From Hungatella sp. UBA5982 (lineage in GTDB: Bacteria; Bacillota; Clostridia; Lachnospirales; Lachnospiraceae): a DNA stretch of 7,661 nucleotides. This document shows, in pieces, positions 1 to 6,145 of the stretch. The position numbers and the translations under genes are program-made. Position 1 is the first letter of the stretch. The number at the start of each line of letters is the position of its first letter. The notes beneath the pieces are model-generated. The model worked only from the letters and a program-made list of their open reading frames with translations, had not been told where the DNA came from and searched no databases. The stretch covers positions 19,055 to 26,715 of the forward strand of contig DJBG01000196.1 in NCBI GenBank assembly GCA_002429965.1. Reading direction: 5' to 3'.

Positions 1-268
1 CGCCCATGGCAAAGAACAGCAGTGACAGGAACGTTGAGGTAATGCAGACCAGAAAGGAATTGACCGCGTACCGCAGAAAATCATATTTCTCAAATAAGTA
101 TATATATGGTTCAAAACTTATGGAAGACGGCAATGTAAATGGATTTCCAAGAATCTGGGCATTTGTTTTAAAGGATGACATGATCACCCAGAGAATCGGA
201 AAGACCGATATGATCACAGTAAAGACCATAAGAAAATACATACAAAATACAGTAATCTTTTTCTTCAT
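1..268 (-). CDS. Sugar ABC transporter permease, MalG/AraQ type (CUT1), 3' end cut off by window
   Basis: The N-terminal 89 residues of an inner-membrane permease are visible, starting MKKKITVFCMYFLMVFTV. The start at 268 is supported by a strong GGAGGAGGG ribosome binding site and lies 12 bp after the preceding permease stop. A hydrophobic first TM (about residues 5-30) ends in FPILWVIMSSFKT, the signature of the second CUT1 permease (PxxWxxxxSFK). It is followed by the periplasmic segment with ILGNPFTLP and FEPYIYLFE, then the start of TM2 (about 70-88). This subunit would pair with the 298-aa permease to form the transmembrane channel for an oligosaccharide or sugar. The frame stays open to base 1, so the gene is cut by the window and not broken. 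The EAA loop that contacts the ATPase lies outside. Family assignment is firm; the substrate is unknown. Confidence 0.9.
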   Translation of the reverse strand, partial: MKKKITVFCMYFLMVFTVIISVFPILWVIMSSFKTNAQILGNPFTLPSSISFEPYIYLFEKYDFLRYAVNSFLVCITSTFLSLLFFAMG

Positions 269-280
269 TGCACCCTCCTC

Positions 281-1177
281 CTAATAAATACTGTCATTCA
301 TACGGAATGTAATATTGACGACTGCCAGAATAATAAGGCCTAAAGCAAACATGACCATACCGTTGGCATTGGCGTACCCGTATTTCATATCAGATATGGA
401 ATTGACCAGGATTAATGGTATATTCATGGTATCGTCCCCAGGGCCGCCTGCGGTCGTCAGCCTGATCTGCTCATACATGGCGATCCTGGAAGTAATGGAA
501 CAGATCACTCCGGTCCCAATGGCATTTCTGCAAAGGGGAAGCATGATATGACGGGTCAGCTGCCACGGGGAGGCCCCGTCTACCCTTGCGGCTTCTACCA
601 CTTCCTCAGGGACTGCCATTAAATCATTTAATACTACCAAGGTTACAATAACCGCATAAAAAATCCATGTGCATGTAACCGCCCAGAATGCATATGGGGA
701 CTGGAAGAACCATTGGACATGAAAGTCCGGGGAAAATCTTCGGATCAGGTTATTTAAAATTCCCATATCGTCATTGAAAATGAATTTATATATCATGGCC
801 CATGCAGCCGCTGAGATCACGTTTGGCACCATAAAAATTACTCTGGTGAATTTCCAGCCTTTGGGCTTTGCGTATAGGACAAATGCCATCAGCACGCCGA
901 ACCCTAAATGGAGAGTGGCCGCAATCACGGACCAGGCAAGAAGGTTTTTCAAAGATATGAGAAAGGTTTTGGAATGAAAAAGATCGATGTAATTTTTAAG
1001 CCCTATAAAAACCGGTTTGTTGAAGCCATCCCACTTGGTAAAGGATGTGGCGATTACCGTAAGGATTGGCGATAAGTAAAACAGCAAAAATATCAGGAGG
1101 GAGGGCAGCAAAAATAAGTAGCACCACTTATAATTCCTTCTCTCCAAAACAGTGGAATTTGATTTTCCTGCTTTCAT
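281..1177 (-). CDS. Sugar ABC transporter permease, MalF/UgpA type (CUT1)
   Basis: This 298-aa protein has about six membrane segments (roughly residues 18-45, 78-101, 112-133, 163-185, 212-232 and 270-290). It carries the BPD_transp_1 cytoplasmic EAA loop, seen as EVVEAARVDGASPWQLTRHI, with E195-A196-A197 and G201. That loop docks on the ATPase subunit. The LTTAGGPGDDT stretch near residue 240 is typical of the MalF-side subunit of CUT1 transporters. The start is supported by an AGAGGGGAAG ribosome binding site. It follows the binding-protein gene by 88 bp, which hold a hairpin, and precedes the MalG-type permease by 12 bp, so the two permeases are almost certainly co-translated and form a heterodimer. 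Length and motifs are normal for the family. The transported sugar cannot be read from the sequence. Confidence 0.94.
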   Translation of the reverse strand: MKAGKSNSTVLERRNYKWCYLFLLPSLLIFLLFYLSPILTVIATSFTKWDGFNKPVFIGLKNYIDLFHSKTFLISLKNLLAWSVIAATLHLGFGVLMAFVLYAKPKGWKFTRVIFMVPNVISAAAWAMIYKFIFNDDMGILNNLIRRFSPDFHVQWFFQSPYAFWAVTCTWIFYAVIVTLVVLNDLMAVPEEVVEAARVDGASPWQLTRHIMLPLCRNAIGTGVICSITSRIAMYEQIRLTTAGGPGDDTMNIPLILVNSISDMKYGYANANGMVMFALGLIILAVVNITFRMNDSIY

Positions 1178-1194
1178 TTTCTTCCCCTCTTTCT

Positions 1195-1246
1195 AAAAAA
1201 TACTGCTGCAATACACCTGTTTTCGCAGGCTTTTGCAACAGTATTT
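1195..1246 (-). terminator. Long hairpin with U-tract between binding-protein and permease genes (probable attenuator)
   Basis: An outer stem AAATACTG (1198-1205) pairs perfectly with CAGTATTT (1239-1246). Inside it, GCAA pairs with TTGC and CCTG with CAGG around a small loop, giving a tall interrupted hairpin. Read on the minus strand, the 3' arm runs into six Ts (1200-1195), as in an intrinsic terminator. It lies between the stop of the solute-binding-protein gene (1266) and the permease start (1177). Partial termination or 3'-end protection here would give more binding protein than permease, a common arrangement in ABC operons. The hairpin is seen directly; the function is inferred. Confidence 0.7.
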
Positions 1247-1265
1247 AATTCCCATGTTACGATGT

Positions 1266-2624
1266 TTAGTTTTTAGCTTCTTCCGCCTTCTGAGTCAATT
1301 GGCTGCAAAATTCCTCCGGCGTAAGAGTTCCATCTGCCAGCTTAGGAAGCAGCTTTCCAAATTCCGTATCAGCAACAGAAGCTGGCATCACATCGAAAAT
1401 AGATGCCGTGTACCTGGTATTTTCATCCATGCTTTCGGCAAGCTGGGATAAGATGCGGTTTTCCGCCTGTTTCTTTAAGAATTCATCGCTGTATTCCAGC
1501 TTCGGAGCCACTCCGCCTTCGGTCAGTACCAGCTGCTCGATTTCTTCCTTGGAATCACGGAAAGCAAAGAAAGCTTTTGCCAGCTCTTTTTCCTCATCAG
1601 AAGCGGTATTTGCGATCCAGAACTCACCGAATACTCTTGGATTGGCAATGGCAAAATTACCTGGATAAATATCTGAAGTCACTTCCTCACCGGTAAATCC
1701 ATTTGACCACTTGTCTGCTGATTCTTTATCAAAATCAGAGGCCATCCAGGAACCGTTGCATATAAGAGCAGCACTTTTGCTCATAAATGCATTGGCGGCA
1801 TCTGCGTAAGCTGCACCAATGGTATTGGCTGATGCATTACTCTGAAGGAGTTTCTGCAGAATGGTTATTGCGGAAACGACCTTTGCATCGGTGTAATCAT
1901 ACAGCTTGTCATCCACATACTGAGCCAGATACGCCTCTCCCCCCTCCTGATTGGCAATAAGGGCGGTAAGTAGAAGTCCTGATGTCCATGCATTTTCCGC
2001 AGTCTGGAATGCGAACTTGTTATCTCCGATGCTTTCCGTGAATTCGTCAAGGCTCATATCTTTGACGGCCTTTTCCGGCTTATACATGGTATTGTTATAA
2101 TACAGACCCACAGGCTTTAACACAGAAAGGGGCTTACAGATTAGTTTTCCGTCCACGGTGCAGTAATCCACGGAATCGTCAATCCAGTTATTCTTTACCT
2201 CCGGGTTAGCATTTGCAAATTCACTTAAATCGTATGCCATGCCATTGGCCAGAGCTACGCTCTTAAACCACTGAAGATCGATTCCACCGGAACCAGGTGC
2301 GTGGACAATAGCGGGTAGCTTATTCTGCTGGGCCAACTGCTTAATCTTTTCCGCATACTGGGCCTGAGGAACTTCCTCGATCACGATCTTATACTTGCCT
2401 GCGTACTTCTGATTAAACCGCTCTACTTCAGGGAGAAAGAAAACTGCACCAACATTTTCACCTGCCAGATAGGTTGGAAAGGTCATCTGTATTTCCTTAC
2501 CAGATGCATTTTCAGTATTGCCTGTCCCTGGTGCCGTTGTTTTACTGTTCCCACCGGAACAGCCGCTGATCACCGTTGCCGCAGCCATAACAGCTGCCAT
2601 AATCCCCGCCAATTTTCTTTTCAT
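1266..2624 (-). CDS. Extracellular solute-binding lipoprotein of a CUT1 sugar ABC transporter
   Basis: This 452-aa protein begins with a lipoprotein signal peptide (KRK, hydrophobic stretch, then lipobox VISGC with Cys22 as the lipidated residue). A G/S/T/N-rich tether leads into a family 1 solute-binding domain. It would sit on the outer face of the membrane and deliver a carbohydrate to the two downstream permeases. The QMTFPTYLAGEN start of the mature domain, the NGSWMASDF segment and the length fit the family 1 (MalE/UgpB-like) fold. The start is set by a perfect AAGGAGG ribosome binding site. The gene begins 22 bp after the lacI-type regulator's stop, so the two are very likely co-transcribed from the promoter near 3780. 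Nothing looks truncated. The ligand is unknown. Confidence 0.93.
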   Translation of the reverse strand: MKRKLAGIMAAVMAAATVISGCSGGNSKTTAPGTGNTENASGKEIQMTFPTYLAGENVGAVFFLPEVERFNQKYAGKYKIVIEEVPQAQYAEKIKQLAQQNKLPAIVHAPGSGGIDLQWFKSVALANGMAYDLSEFANANPEVKNNWIDDSVDYCTVDGKLICKPLSVLKPVGLYYNNTMYKPEKAVKDMSLDEFTESIGDNKFAFQTAENAWTSGLLLTALIANQEGGEAYLAQYVDDKLYDYTDAKVVSAITILQKLLQSNASANTIGAAYADAANAFMSKSAALICNGSWMASDFDKESADKWSNGFTGEEVTSDIYPGNFAIANPRVFGEFWIANTASDEEKELAKAFFAFRDSKEEIEQLVLTEGGVAPKLEYSDEFLKKQAENRILSQLAESMDENTRYTASIFDVMPASVADTEFGKLLPKLADGTLTPEEFCSQLTQKAEEAKN

Positions 2625-2646
2625 AAATTTCCTCCTTAATATTTAT

Positions 2647-3666
2647 TTACAATTGCTTCACACTCTTGCCTTCCTCAAGAAAATATTTTGTCATATGAAC
2701 CCTGGAATACTTTTCGTCATTAACCATTTTCATGAGAAGTTTTGCCGCATCATAGCCTTTTTGCCACATGTTCTGGTCGATGCGGGTGATAAAAGGATCA
2801 ATGTATTTCATAAAGTAGTTGCCGTCATAACCGGTAATGGAAAAATCTTTTGGGCTCTGATATCCCAGCTCCTGGACTGCTCTTAAAACGCCTATGGCTG
2901 TTAAATCGCTCATGCAGACAAACGCGGTCCCAGCCTCCTCTTTATATTCTTTCAGCAGTTTTTTTGTTCCTTCATACGCTTTCTGTTCCATAAAGTCCGT
3001 ATAGATCACTTTGCAGTTTCTGGGATCAATGCCGTTCTTTTCAAGGGCATCTAAATAACCCTGTTGACGTCTGATGGAAACGTCAGACTTTTTCCGCCCA
3101 TAAACAAGAATCAGTTTCCGGTGTCCACGGTCGATCACGTACTGGGTGACCTGCTCAAACGCCTTTCTGTCATCTGTCATGACTGCCGATGTGCATGCTC
3201 CGTCCAGCTGGATATCAATGGACACACAGGGCAGGGTGGAGTGAGGCAGGCTCTTTACCAAAGGATCCGTTATCCTGAGACCCATAATTACGGCTCCAGA
3301 TAATGAATATTCTCTGCAAAATGTGTCAAAATCCTTTTTTTCCTGTTCTTCCTTCCCAATGGAATACGTGGCCAGATTGATCTCATGCTTCATCATGTAG
3401 GTATAAGCTCCCTGGATAACATTCATCATAAACTCGTTAGACTGGGCCTCTTCCAAAAGTCCGCAGATGAGTAAAGCCACATTCTTTTTGTTCTTTGAAG
3501 ACAGATTTTTGGCACTGGTATTGGGAACATACCCAAGTCTTTCCGCCGCCTCCACCACGCGCGCCCTGGTTTTGGCCGATACATCGCTGTATCCGTTTAA
3601 TGCTCTTGACACCGTACTTACTGATAATCCCGTTTCCTGTGCCACGTCATAAATTGATTTTGCCAT
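2647..3666 (-). CDS. LacI-family transcriptional regulator
   Basis: This is a 339-aa repressor-type regulator. Residues 1-25 hold the LacI helix-turn-helix (IYDVAQETGLSVSTVSRALN), followed by the hinge helix region (GYVPNTSAKNL, about 45-56). The rest is a periplasmic-binding-protein-like effector domain (VALLICGLLEE onward, with IDRGHRKLILVYG and a C-terminal SITGYDGNYF motif). I start it at 3666 (MAKSIYDV), where an AGAGGTG ribosome binding site lies 4-5 bases upstream and the HTH is at its usual distance from the N-terminus. An in-frame ATG at 3717 would add 17 basic residues, has no comparable site and would run through the downstream operator. It heads the transporter operon and probably binds the two palindromes upstream, repressing itself and the transporter until a sugar effector binds. 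The effector is unknown. Confidence 0.94.
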   Translation of the reverse strand: MAKSIYDVAQETGLSVSTVSRALNGYSDVSAKTRARVVEAAERLGYVPNTSAKNLSSKNKKNVALLICGLLEEAQSNEFMMNVIQGAYTYMMKHEINLATYSIGKEEQEKKDFDTFCREYSLSGAVIMGLRITDPLVKSLPHSTLPCVSIDIQLDGACTSAVMTDDRKAFEQVTQYVIDRGHRKLILVYGRKKSDVSIRRQQGYLDALEKNGIDPRNCKVIYTDFMEQKAYEGTKKLLKEYKEEAGTAFVCMSDLTAIGVLRAVQELGYQSPKDFSITGYDGNYFMKYIDPFITRIDQNMWQKGYDAAKLLMKMVNDEKYSRVHMTKYFLEEGKSVKQL

Positions 3667-3681
3667 TCTACACCTCTTTTT

Positions 3682-3697
3682 CCAAAAACGTTTTTGG
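3682..3697. promoter_or_regulatory. LacI-type operator O1, perfect 16-bp palindrome
   Basis: The sequence CCAAAAACGTTTTTGG is a perfect palindrome with the central CG typical of LacI-family operators. It sits in the leader of the lacI-type gene, a few bases upstream of its ribosome binding site, and shares the 12-base core AAAACGTTTTTG with the second site. It does not fit the catabolite cre consensus at the outer positions, so a pathway-specific operator is the better reading. Confidence 0.78.
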
Positions 3698-3712
3698 TCT
3701 TTGGTTTTTTTT

Positions 3713-3734
3713 AACACTTCTTTTTAGAAGTGTT
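3713..3734. repeat. Inverted repeat between the two operators
   Basis: Perfect 8-base arms AACACTTC and GAAGTGTT flank a 6-base loop (TTTTTA). On the minus strand the dyad is followed by eight As and not Ts, so it is not an intrinsic terminator of the operon transcript. It could be a leader-RNA stem-loop that stabilises the transcript or a site for another regulator. The structure is seen; the role is unknown. Confidence 0.5.
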
Positions 3735-3858
3735 GCATGAAATACCTATTTGCGAAAACGTTTTTGATGATTACAAAATAACATTTTCTTAGGTCCGTGT
3801 CAATATATTTTATTTTGTTTGTTATAAATGTCGAATTATCGTCGTTATTTTTAGGCAT
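3724..3858 (-). CDS. Possible 44-aa small ORF with good ribosome binding site (doubtful)
   Basis: An ATG at 3858 is preceded by CCGGAGGACAAA, a near-ideal ribosome binding site, and opens a 44-codon frame (MPKNNDDNSTFITNKIKYID...) ending in TAA at 3724-3726. It resembles no family I recognise. Against a real gene: it runs straight through the predicted lacI promoter and the operator near 3760, its composition is AT-rich intergenic in character, and it lacks a promoter of its own beyond possible read-through from the protease gene. It might be a remnant of a gene start, a leader peptide, or chance. Confidence 0.2.
   Translation of the reverse strand: MPKNNDDNSTFITNKIKYIDTDLRKCYFVIIKNVFANRYFMQHF
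3752..3767. promoter_or_regulatory. LacI-type operator O2 at the predicted transcription start
   Basis: GCGAAAACGTTTTTGA is a near-palindrome around a central CG, with the same core AAAACGTTTTTG as the perfect site at 3682-3697. The centres of the two sites are exactly 70 bp apart. Given the promoter at 3775-3803, transcription should begin near 3768, so this site covers about +1 to +16, where a bound repressor would block initiation. A looped complex with the other site is possible but unproven. Confidence 0.72.
3775..3803 (-). promoter_or_regulatory. Predicted sigma-A promoter of the lacI-transporter operon
   Basis: On the minus strand a perfect -35 TTGACA (3803-3798) is separated by 17 bases from TATTTT (3780-3775), a 4/6 match to the -10 consensus. 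Predicted initiation near 3768 places one LacI-type operator on the start site and a second in the leader. No better promoter is seen between lacI and the binding-protein gene, whose gap is only 22 bp. This promoter therefore probably drives the whole operon. Confidence 0.72.
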
Positions 3859-3915
3859 TTTGTCCTCCGGGATTTGCTTGAGAAGCTTGTTCTCATTTCT
3901 TCCTACGGATGGGAT

Positions 3916-4749
3916 CTATGCCTTTCTGTTACGAGAGATATATAAGAAAAGTACTATGAGAAAAGAAAGGGTTTGTGCAATGGCGATGCGGACAGTCAGT
4001 AGTTCATCCACGCCGGAAGCCGTAACCACATGCAAGAGATTGACCGTGGTGTTATTCATAAAATGAGCTGCCATTCCTGCCCATAAGGATCCTGTAAGCT
4101 TGTAAAGCATGCAGTACTGAATTCCCAGCAGAGTACTGGTGACTACCAGTATCAGGCCGGCCATAAATGCACCTGCCATGGACTGACTGCCGTCTATTAC
4201 ATTTCTTAAGGGCTGCATGATATGCCATACTCCAAAAAGAACGGAAGACAGGATACATGCTGCGAAAAAGGAATACTTTTCTTCTGCCAGCCTGACAAAC
4301 TGTCCCCGGAAAACTCCCTCTTCCATTATTACATTGATCATGTTTCCTGCTATACAGATCATGATAAACAGAATGCTGCTTTGCATCCCTCTGTTGCCTA
4401 AAACGGAATAGCTGGTTACGTATAACTTAAGTCCAGTAAAATTGCCAGCTGACAATTGAATCAGTATTTCAATTCCATAGCCTACAGTAAAAACAACGGC
4501 GCCAAGCAGCGCTCCTAACGAAATATTTCGGAGCACCTTTTTATGAGAAAAGCCGACTTCTGCCCATGAATACCGGAATAATGGCATGGAGGCCGCAAGC
4601 AGTAGAATGCCGGCCAGTTTATGTATAAATGCTTCACCGATCATCGATTGGTCAGTACGGAATATGAAATATTCTATTGTACGGAATGCAAAGCAAATGG
4701 CATAAAACATGAGAATGATTGGAATTGGGTTTCGTTTGTAATCCAGCAT
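3916..4749 (-). CDS. CPBP-family (Abi/CAAX-type) intramembrane protease
   Basis: This multi-pass membrane protein of 277 aa carries all three CPBP motifs: EEGVFRGQF (Glu143, Glu144, Arg148), FGVWH (His176) and MAAHFMNN (His229). These form the intramembrane active site of this glutamic-type protease family. About seven to eight hydrophobic segments span the chain. I place the start at 4749 (MLDYKRNP) because GAGAGGT lies 6 bases upstream. In-frame ATGs at 4809 and 4845 would add a polar 32-residue tail with poor ribosome binding sites. Known family roles include prenylated-protein processing, bacteriocin self-immunity and phage defence; which applies here is not visible. It has its own promoter and sits between the endolysin and the sugar operon, so it may be a host gene at the prophage edge or a moron-type cargo gene. 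No clear terminator follows. Confidence 0.9.
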   Translation of the reverse strand: MLDYKRNPIPIILMFYAICFAFRTIEYFIFRTDQSMIGEAFIHKLAGILLLAASMPLFRYSWAEVGFSHKKVLRNISLGALLGAVVFTVGYGIEILIQLSAGNFTGLKLYVTSYSVLGNRGMQSSILFIMICIAGNMINVIMEEGVFRGQFVRLAEEKYSFFAACILSSVLFGVWHIMQPLRNVIDGSQSMAGAFMAGLILVVTSTLLGIQYCMLYKLTGSLWAGMAAHFMNNTTVNLLHVVTASGVDELLTVRIAIAQTLSFLIVLFLYISRNRKA

Positions 4750-4862
4750 AGGGATACCTCTCTGACTGTTGTTTATGAAGTTGGAAAAATTCCGATGCCG
4801 CTGATCCATGGGATCATCTTCTGATGAATTCCTTGGGATGCACATAATCCGTTATACAGGCC

Positions 4863-4891
4863 ATTTTAGCATAGTGTATGGATATTTTCCA
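4863..4891 (-). promoter_or_regulatory. Predicted promoter of the CPBP protease gene (extended -10)
   Basis: On the minus strand TGGAAA (4891-4886, 4/6 to the -35 consensus) is followed after 17 bases by TAAAAT (4868-4863, 5/6 to the -10 consensus). A TG one base upstream of the -10 (TGCTAAAAT) makes it an extended -10 element. Initiation would fall near 4856, leaving a leader of about 107 bases before the preferred start at 4749. It lies downstream of the hairpin after the endolysin, so the protease gene appears to be an independent transcription unit. Confidence 0.6.
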
Positions 4892-4919
4892 GCATCTTTT
4901 GACGGCTTCCATAATTTTA

Positions 4920-4954
4920 GACGGGGCCGGATTGCCGGACTCCCGTCATTTTTT
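4920..4954. terminator. GC-rich hairpin just after the endolysin stop
   Basis: GACGGG (4920-4925) pairs with CCCGTC (4942-4947), and CCGG (4927-4930) with CCGG (4935-4938), around a four-base loop. It starts about seven bases after the endolysin stop codon. The run of six Ts (4949-4954) follows it on the plus strand; on the minus strand only TAAAATT follows. It is therefore a canonical terminator for plus-strand transcription, and for the leftward phage transcript a strong hairpin with a poor U-tract. It may work in both directions. Confidence 0.6.
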
Positions 4955-5784
4955 CAGACAATATACAGGGCACCTTTTTCATCTGTGCGTAAATTTATTT
5001 TTCCGTCAAACATGCTTCCGTCTTCCGTAACCCGGTATAGCTCTTCTTTCCAGATGATCCACTGGTTTTTGGCCATAGCGCCGTTGGCATTTAGATAATA
5101 CCATTTACCATCTGATCCGGTCTTCCATGTATCTTTTACCATAAATCCGGCATCATCGAACCAATACCAGTTTTCTCCGTCCTTATACCAGTCGTTCGTA
5201 ACATATTTCCCAGTATTCCCTAAGTAGAATTTCCAGCCGCCCTCTTCTTCGATCCAGCCGGTTTTATGCAGCGGTTCTTCTGCCAGTGCTGCTTTAAAGC
5301 CGTCCCAGGTATGTTCGGTATGATTGTATACATAAGGATTGGGACAGATTTTTCCCGTTACATCATAATGGCGGATTACATGATCCGCCGGAACGTTGTA
5401 CTGTTTCATCAGTTCTTTTGTCAGCTGGGCCGCGGTTTCTACTGTTGCATCTTCAAAATACCAGTCTCTGCTTGTATCTGACTGGCTGCCTTTATTCCTG
5501 ACACAAAGCTCTATTCCCAGGCTGTTGCTGTTGCGGCATTCCGGATGGGTATATGTTTTTGCTCCGCAATGCCATGCAATATCTTTGTCCTCAACGGATT
5601 GCCATATTTCTCCGCTGAATCCGACAAAATAATGGGCGCTGGCCCCAATGTATTGGGAGGCGTAATATTTGCAGTTTGCTTCTGCTCCTCCCAGGGCTCC
5701 TACATAGTGGATTACAATGTACTTGATACGGTCGGCAGTACCGGCATTATAATTATAAGGTGTAAGTAATTTCTTGATCTGCAT
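4954..5784 (-). CDS. Endolysin: N-acetylmuramoyl-L-alanine amidase (Amidase_2) with cell-wall-binding repeats
   Basis: This 276-aa enzyme would cleave the amide bond between MurNAc and L-Ala of peptidoglycan during host lysis. The N-terminal Amidase_2 (T7-lysozyme/PGRP-like) domain covers about residues 15-160. Its likely zinc ligands are His26 (IVIHYVG), His139 (HVIRHYDV) and Cys147, with Lys145 in the position of the T7 lysozyme catalytic lysine (TGKICPNP). Residues from about 184 form three to four aromatic repeats of the CW_binding (choline-binding-like) kind: WKFYLGN, NWYWFDDAGFM, KWYYLNANGAM and LYRVTEDGSM. There is no signal peptide, so it needs the upstream holin for release. The start is supported by GGAGGG, seven bases upstream. 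Two hairpins separate it from the holin gene, so its expression may be tuned apart from it. All key residues are present. Confidence 0.95.
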   Translation of the reverse strand: MQIKKLLTPYNYNAGTADRIKYIVIHYVGALGGAEANCKYYASQYIGASAHYFVGFSGEIWQSVEDKDIAWHCGAKTYTHPECRNSNSLGIELCVRNKGSQSDTSRDWYFEDATVETAAQLTKELMKQYNVPADHVIRHYDVTGKICPNPYVYNHTEHTWDGFKAALAEEPLHKTGWIEEEGGWKFYLGNTGKYVTNDWYKDGENWYWFDDAGFMVKDTWKTGSDGKWYYLNANGAMAKNQWIIWKEELYRVTEDGSMFDGKINLRTDEKGALYIV

Positions 5785-5800
5785 ATTTTCCCTCCAATTG

Positions 5801-5826
5801 AAAAAGGCCCAGGATCACCCAGGCCT
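5801..5826 (-). terminator. Hairpin with U-tract between holin and endolysin genes
   Basis: On the minus strand AGGCCTGGG and CCTGGGCCT form a nine-pair stem (two G-T wobbles) with a TGAT loop, followed by five Ts (5805-5801). This has the shape of an intrinsic terminator, yet it lies within the lysis cassette, only 16 bases before the endolysin start and close to its ribosome binding site. It could attenuate endolysin expression or mask its translation start. The structure is seen; the effect is inferred. Confidence 0.62.
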
Positions 5827-5830
5827 AAAA

Positions 5831-5846
5831 GTTGTGATATCACAAC
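5831..5846. repeat. Perfect 16-bp palindrome after the holin stop
   Basis: GTTGTGATATCACAAC is fully palindromic and begins two bases after the holin stop codon. On the minus strand it is followed by TTTT, then by the next hairpin. As RNA it would form a six-pair stem with an ATAT loop; as DNA it could be a dimeric regulator site. Together with the neighbouring hairpin it gives two tandem dyads in a 64-bp gap. Confidence 0.6.
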
Positions 5847-5848
5847 AA

Positions 5849-6142
5849 TTATTCAGTTTTTCTAGACTGCTTAATAATCTGATCTACATATGTACTCAAT
5901 CCGGCAACCAAAACACCCTGCGTAATGGCCGTAAATATCGCCATTGCAATTTCCTGCCCGGTCTGGCAGCTACTTGTGCCCAACACGTATATACCGCACA
6001 ACACAATGCCCACAGCCCCATTGATAAGGGGGATATACTTATCCTTGATGGTCTGGCTCTTTTTAATCGCCTGTCCTAAAAAGTACAGCACTACTGCCAC
6101 TACGATCAGTTCCGGTTTGACATAATTCATAATCTGTTCCAT
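5849..6142 (-). CDS. Phage holin (Hol44-like)
   Basis: This 97-aa membrane protein has three hydrophobic stretches (about residues 11-27, 37-56 and 64-85) and a basic C-terminus (KQSRKTE). It would assemble in the cytoplasmic membrane and open it to release the endolysin encoded next. The size, the MEQIMNYVKPELIVVAVVLY start and the C-terminal GLSTYVDQIIKQ segment match, from memory, clostridial holins of the Hol44 type (Pfam Phage_holin_5_2). The exact family should be confirmed by profile search; a holin is nearly certain from context. The start at 6142 has GAGAGGA about seven bases upstream and lies 3 bp after the preceding stop. In PBSX the equivalent position is held by XhlB. Confidence 0.88.
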   Translation of the reverse strand: MEQIMNYVKPELIVVAVVLYFLGQAIKKSQTIKDKYIPLINGAVGIVLCGIYVLGTSSCQTGQEIAMAIFTAITQGVLVAGLSTYVDQIIKQSRKTE

Positions 6143-6145
6143 AAA

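Noticed and set aside
6..284. Plus-strand open frame of 92 codons
   Set aside because: It is antisense to the MalG-type permease, whose minus-strand translation has clear family motifs and a strong ribosome binding site.
3682..3767. Catabolite repression (cre) sites for CcpA
   Set aside because: The CG-centred palindromes miss the outer TG/CA positions of the cre consensus; a dedicated LacI-type operator next to the lacI-type gene fits better.
3797..4066. Plus-strand open frame of 89 codons reaching into the protease gene
   Set aside because: Its first part is intergenic DNA and the rest is antisense to the CPBP protease; no ribosome binding site or recognisable domain.
4750..4845. Longer protease N-terminus starting at 4845 or 4809
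   Set aside because: The extra 32 residues are polar and unlike the family, and ribosome binding sites are poor compared with GAGAGGT before 4749.
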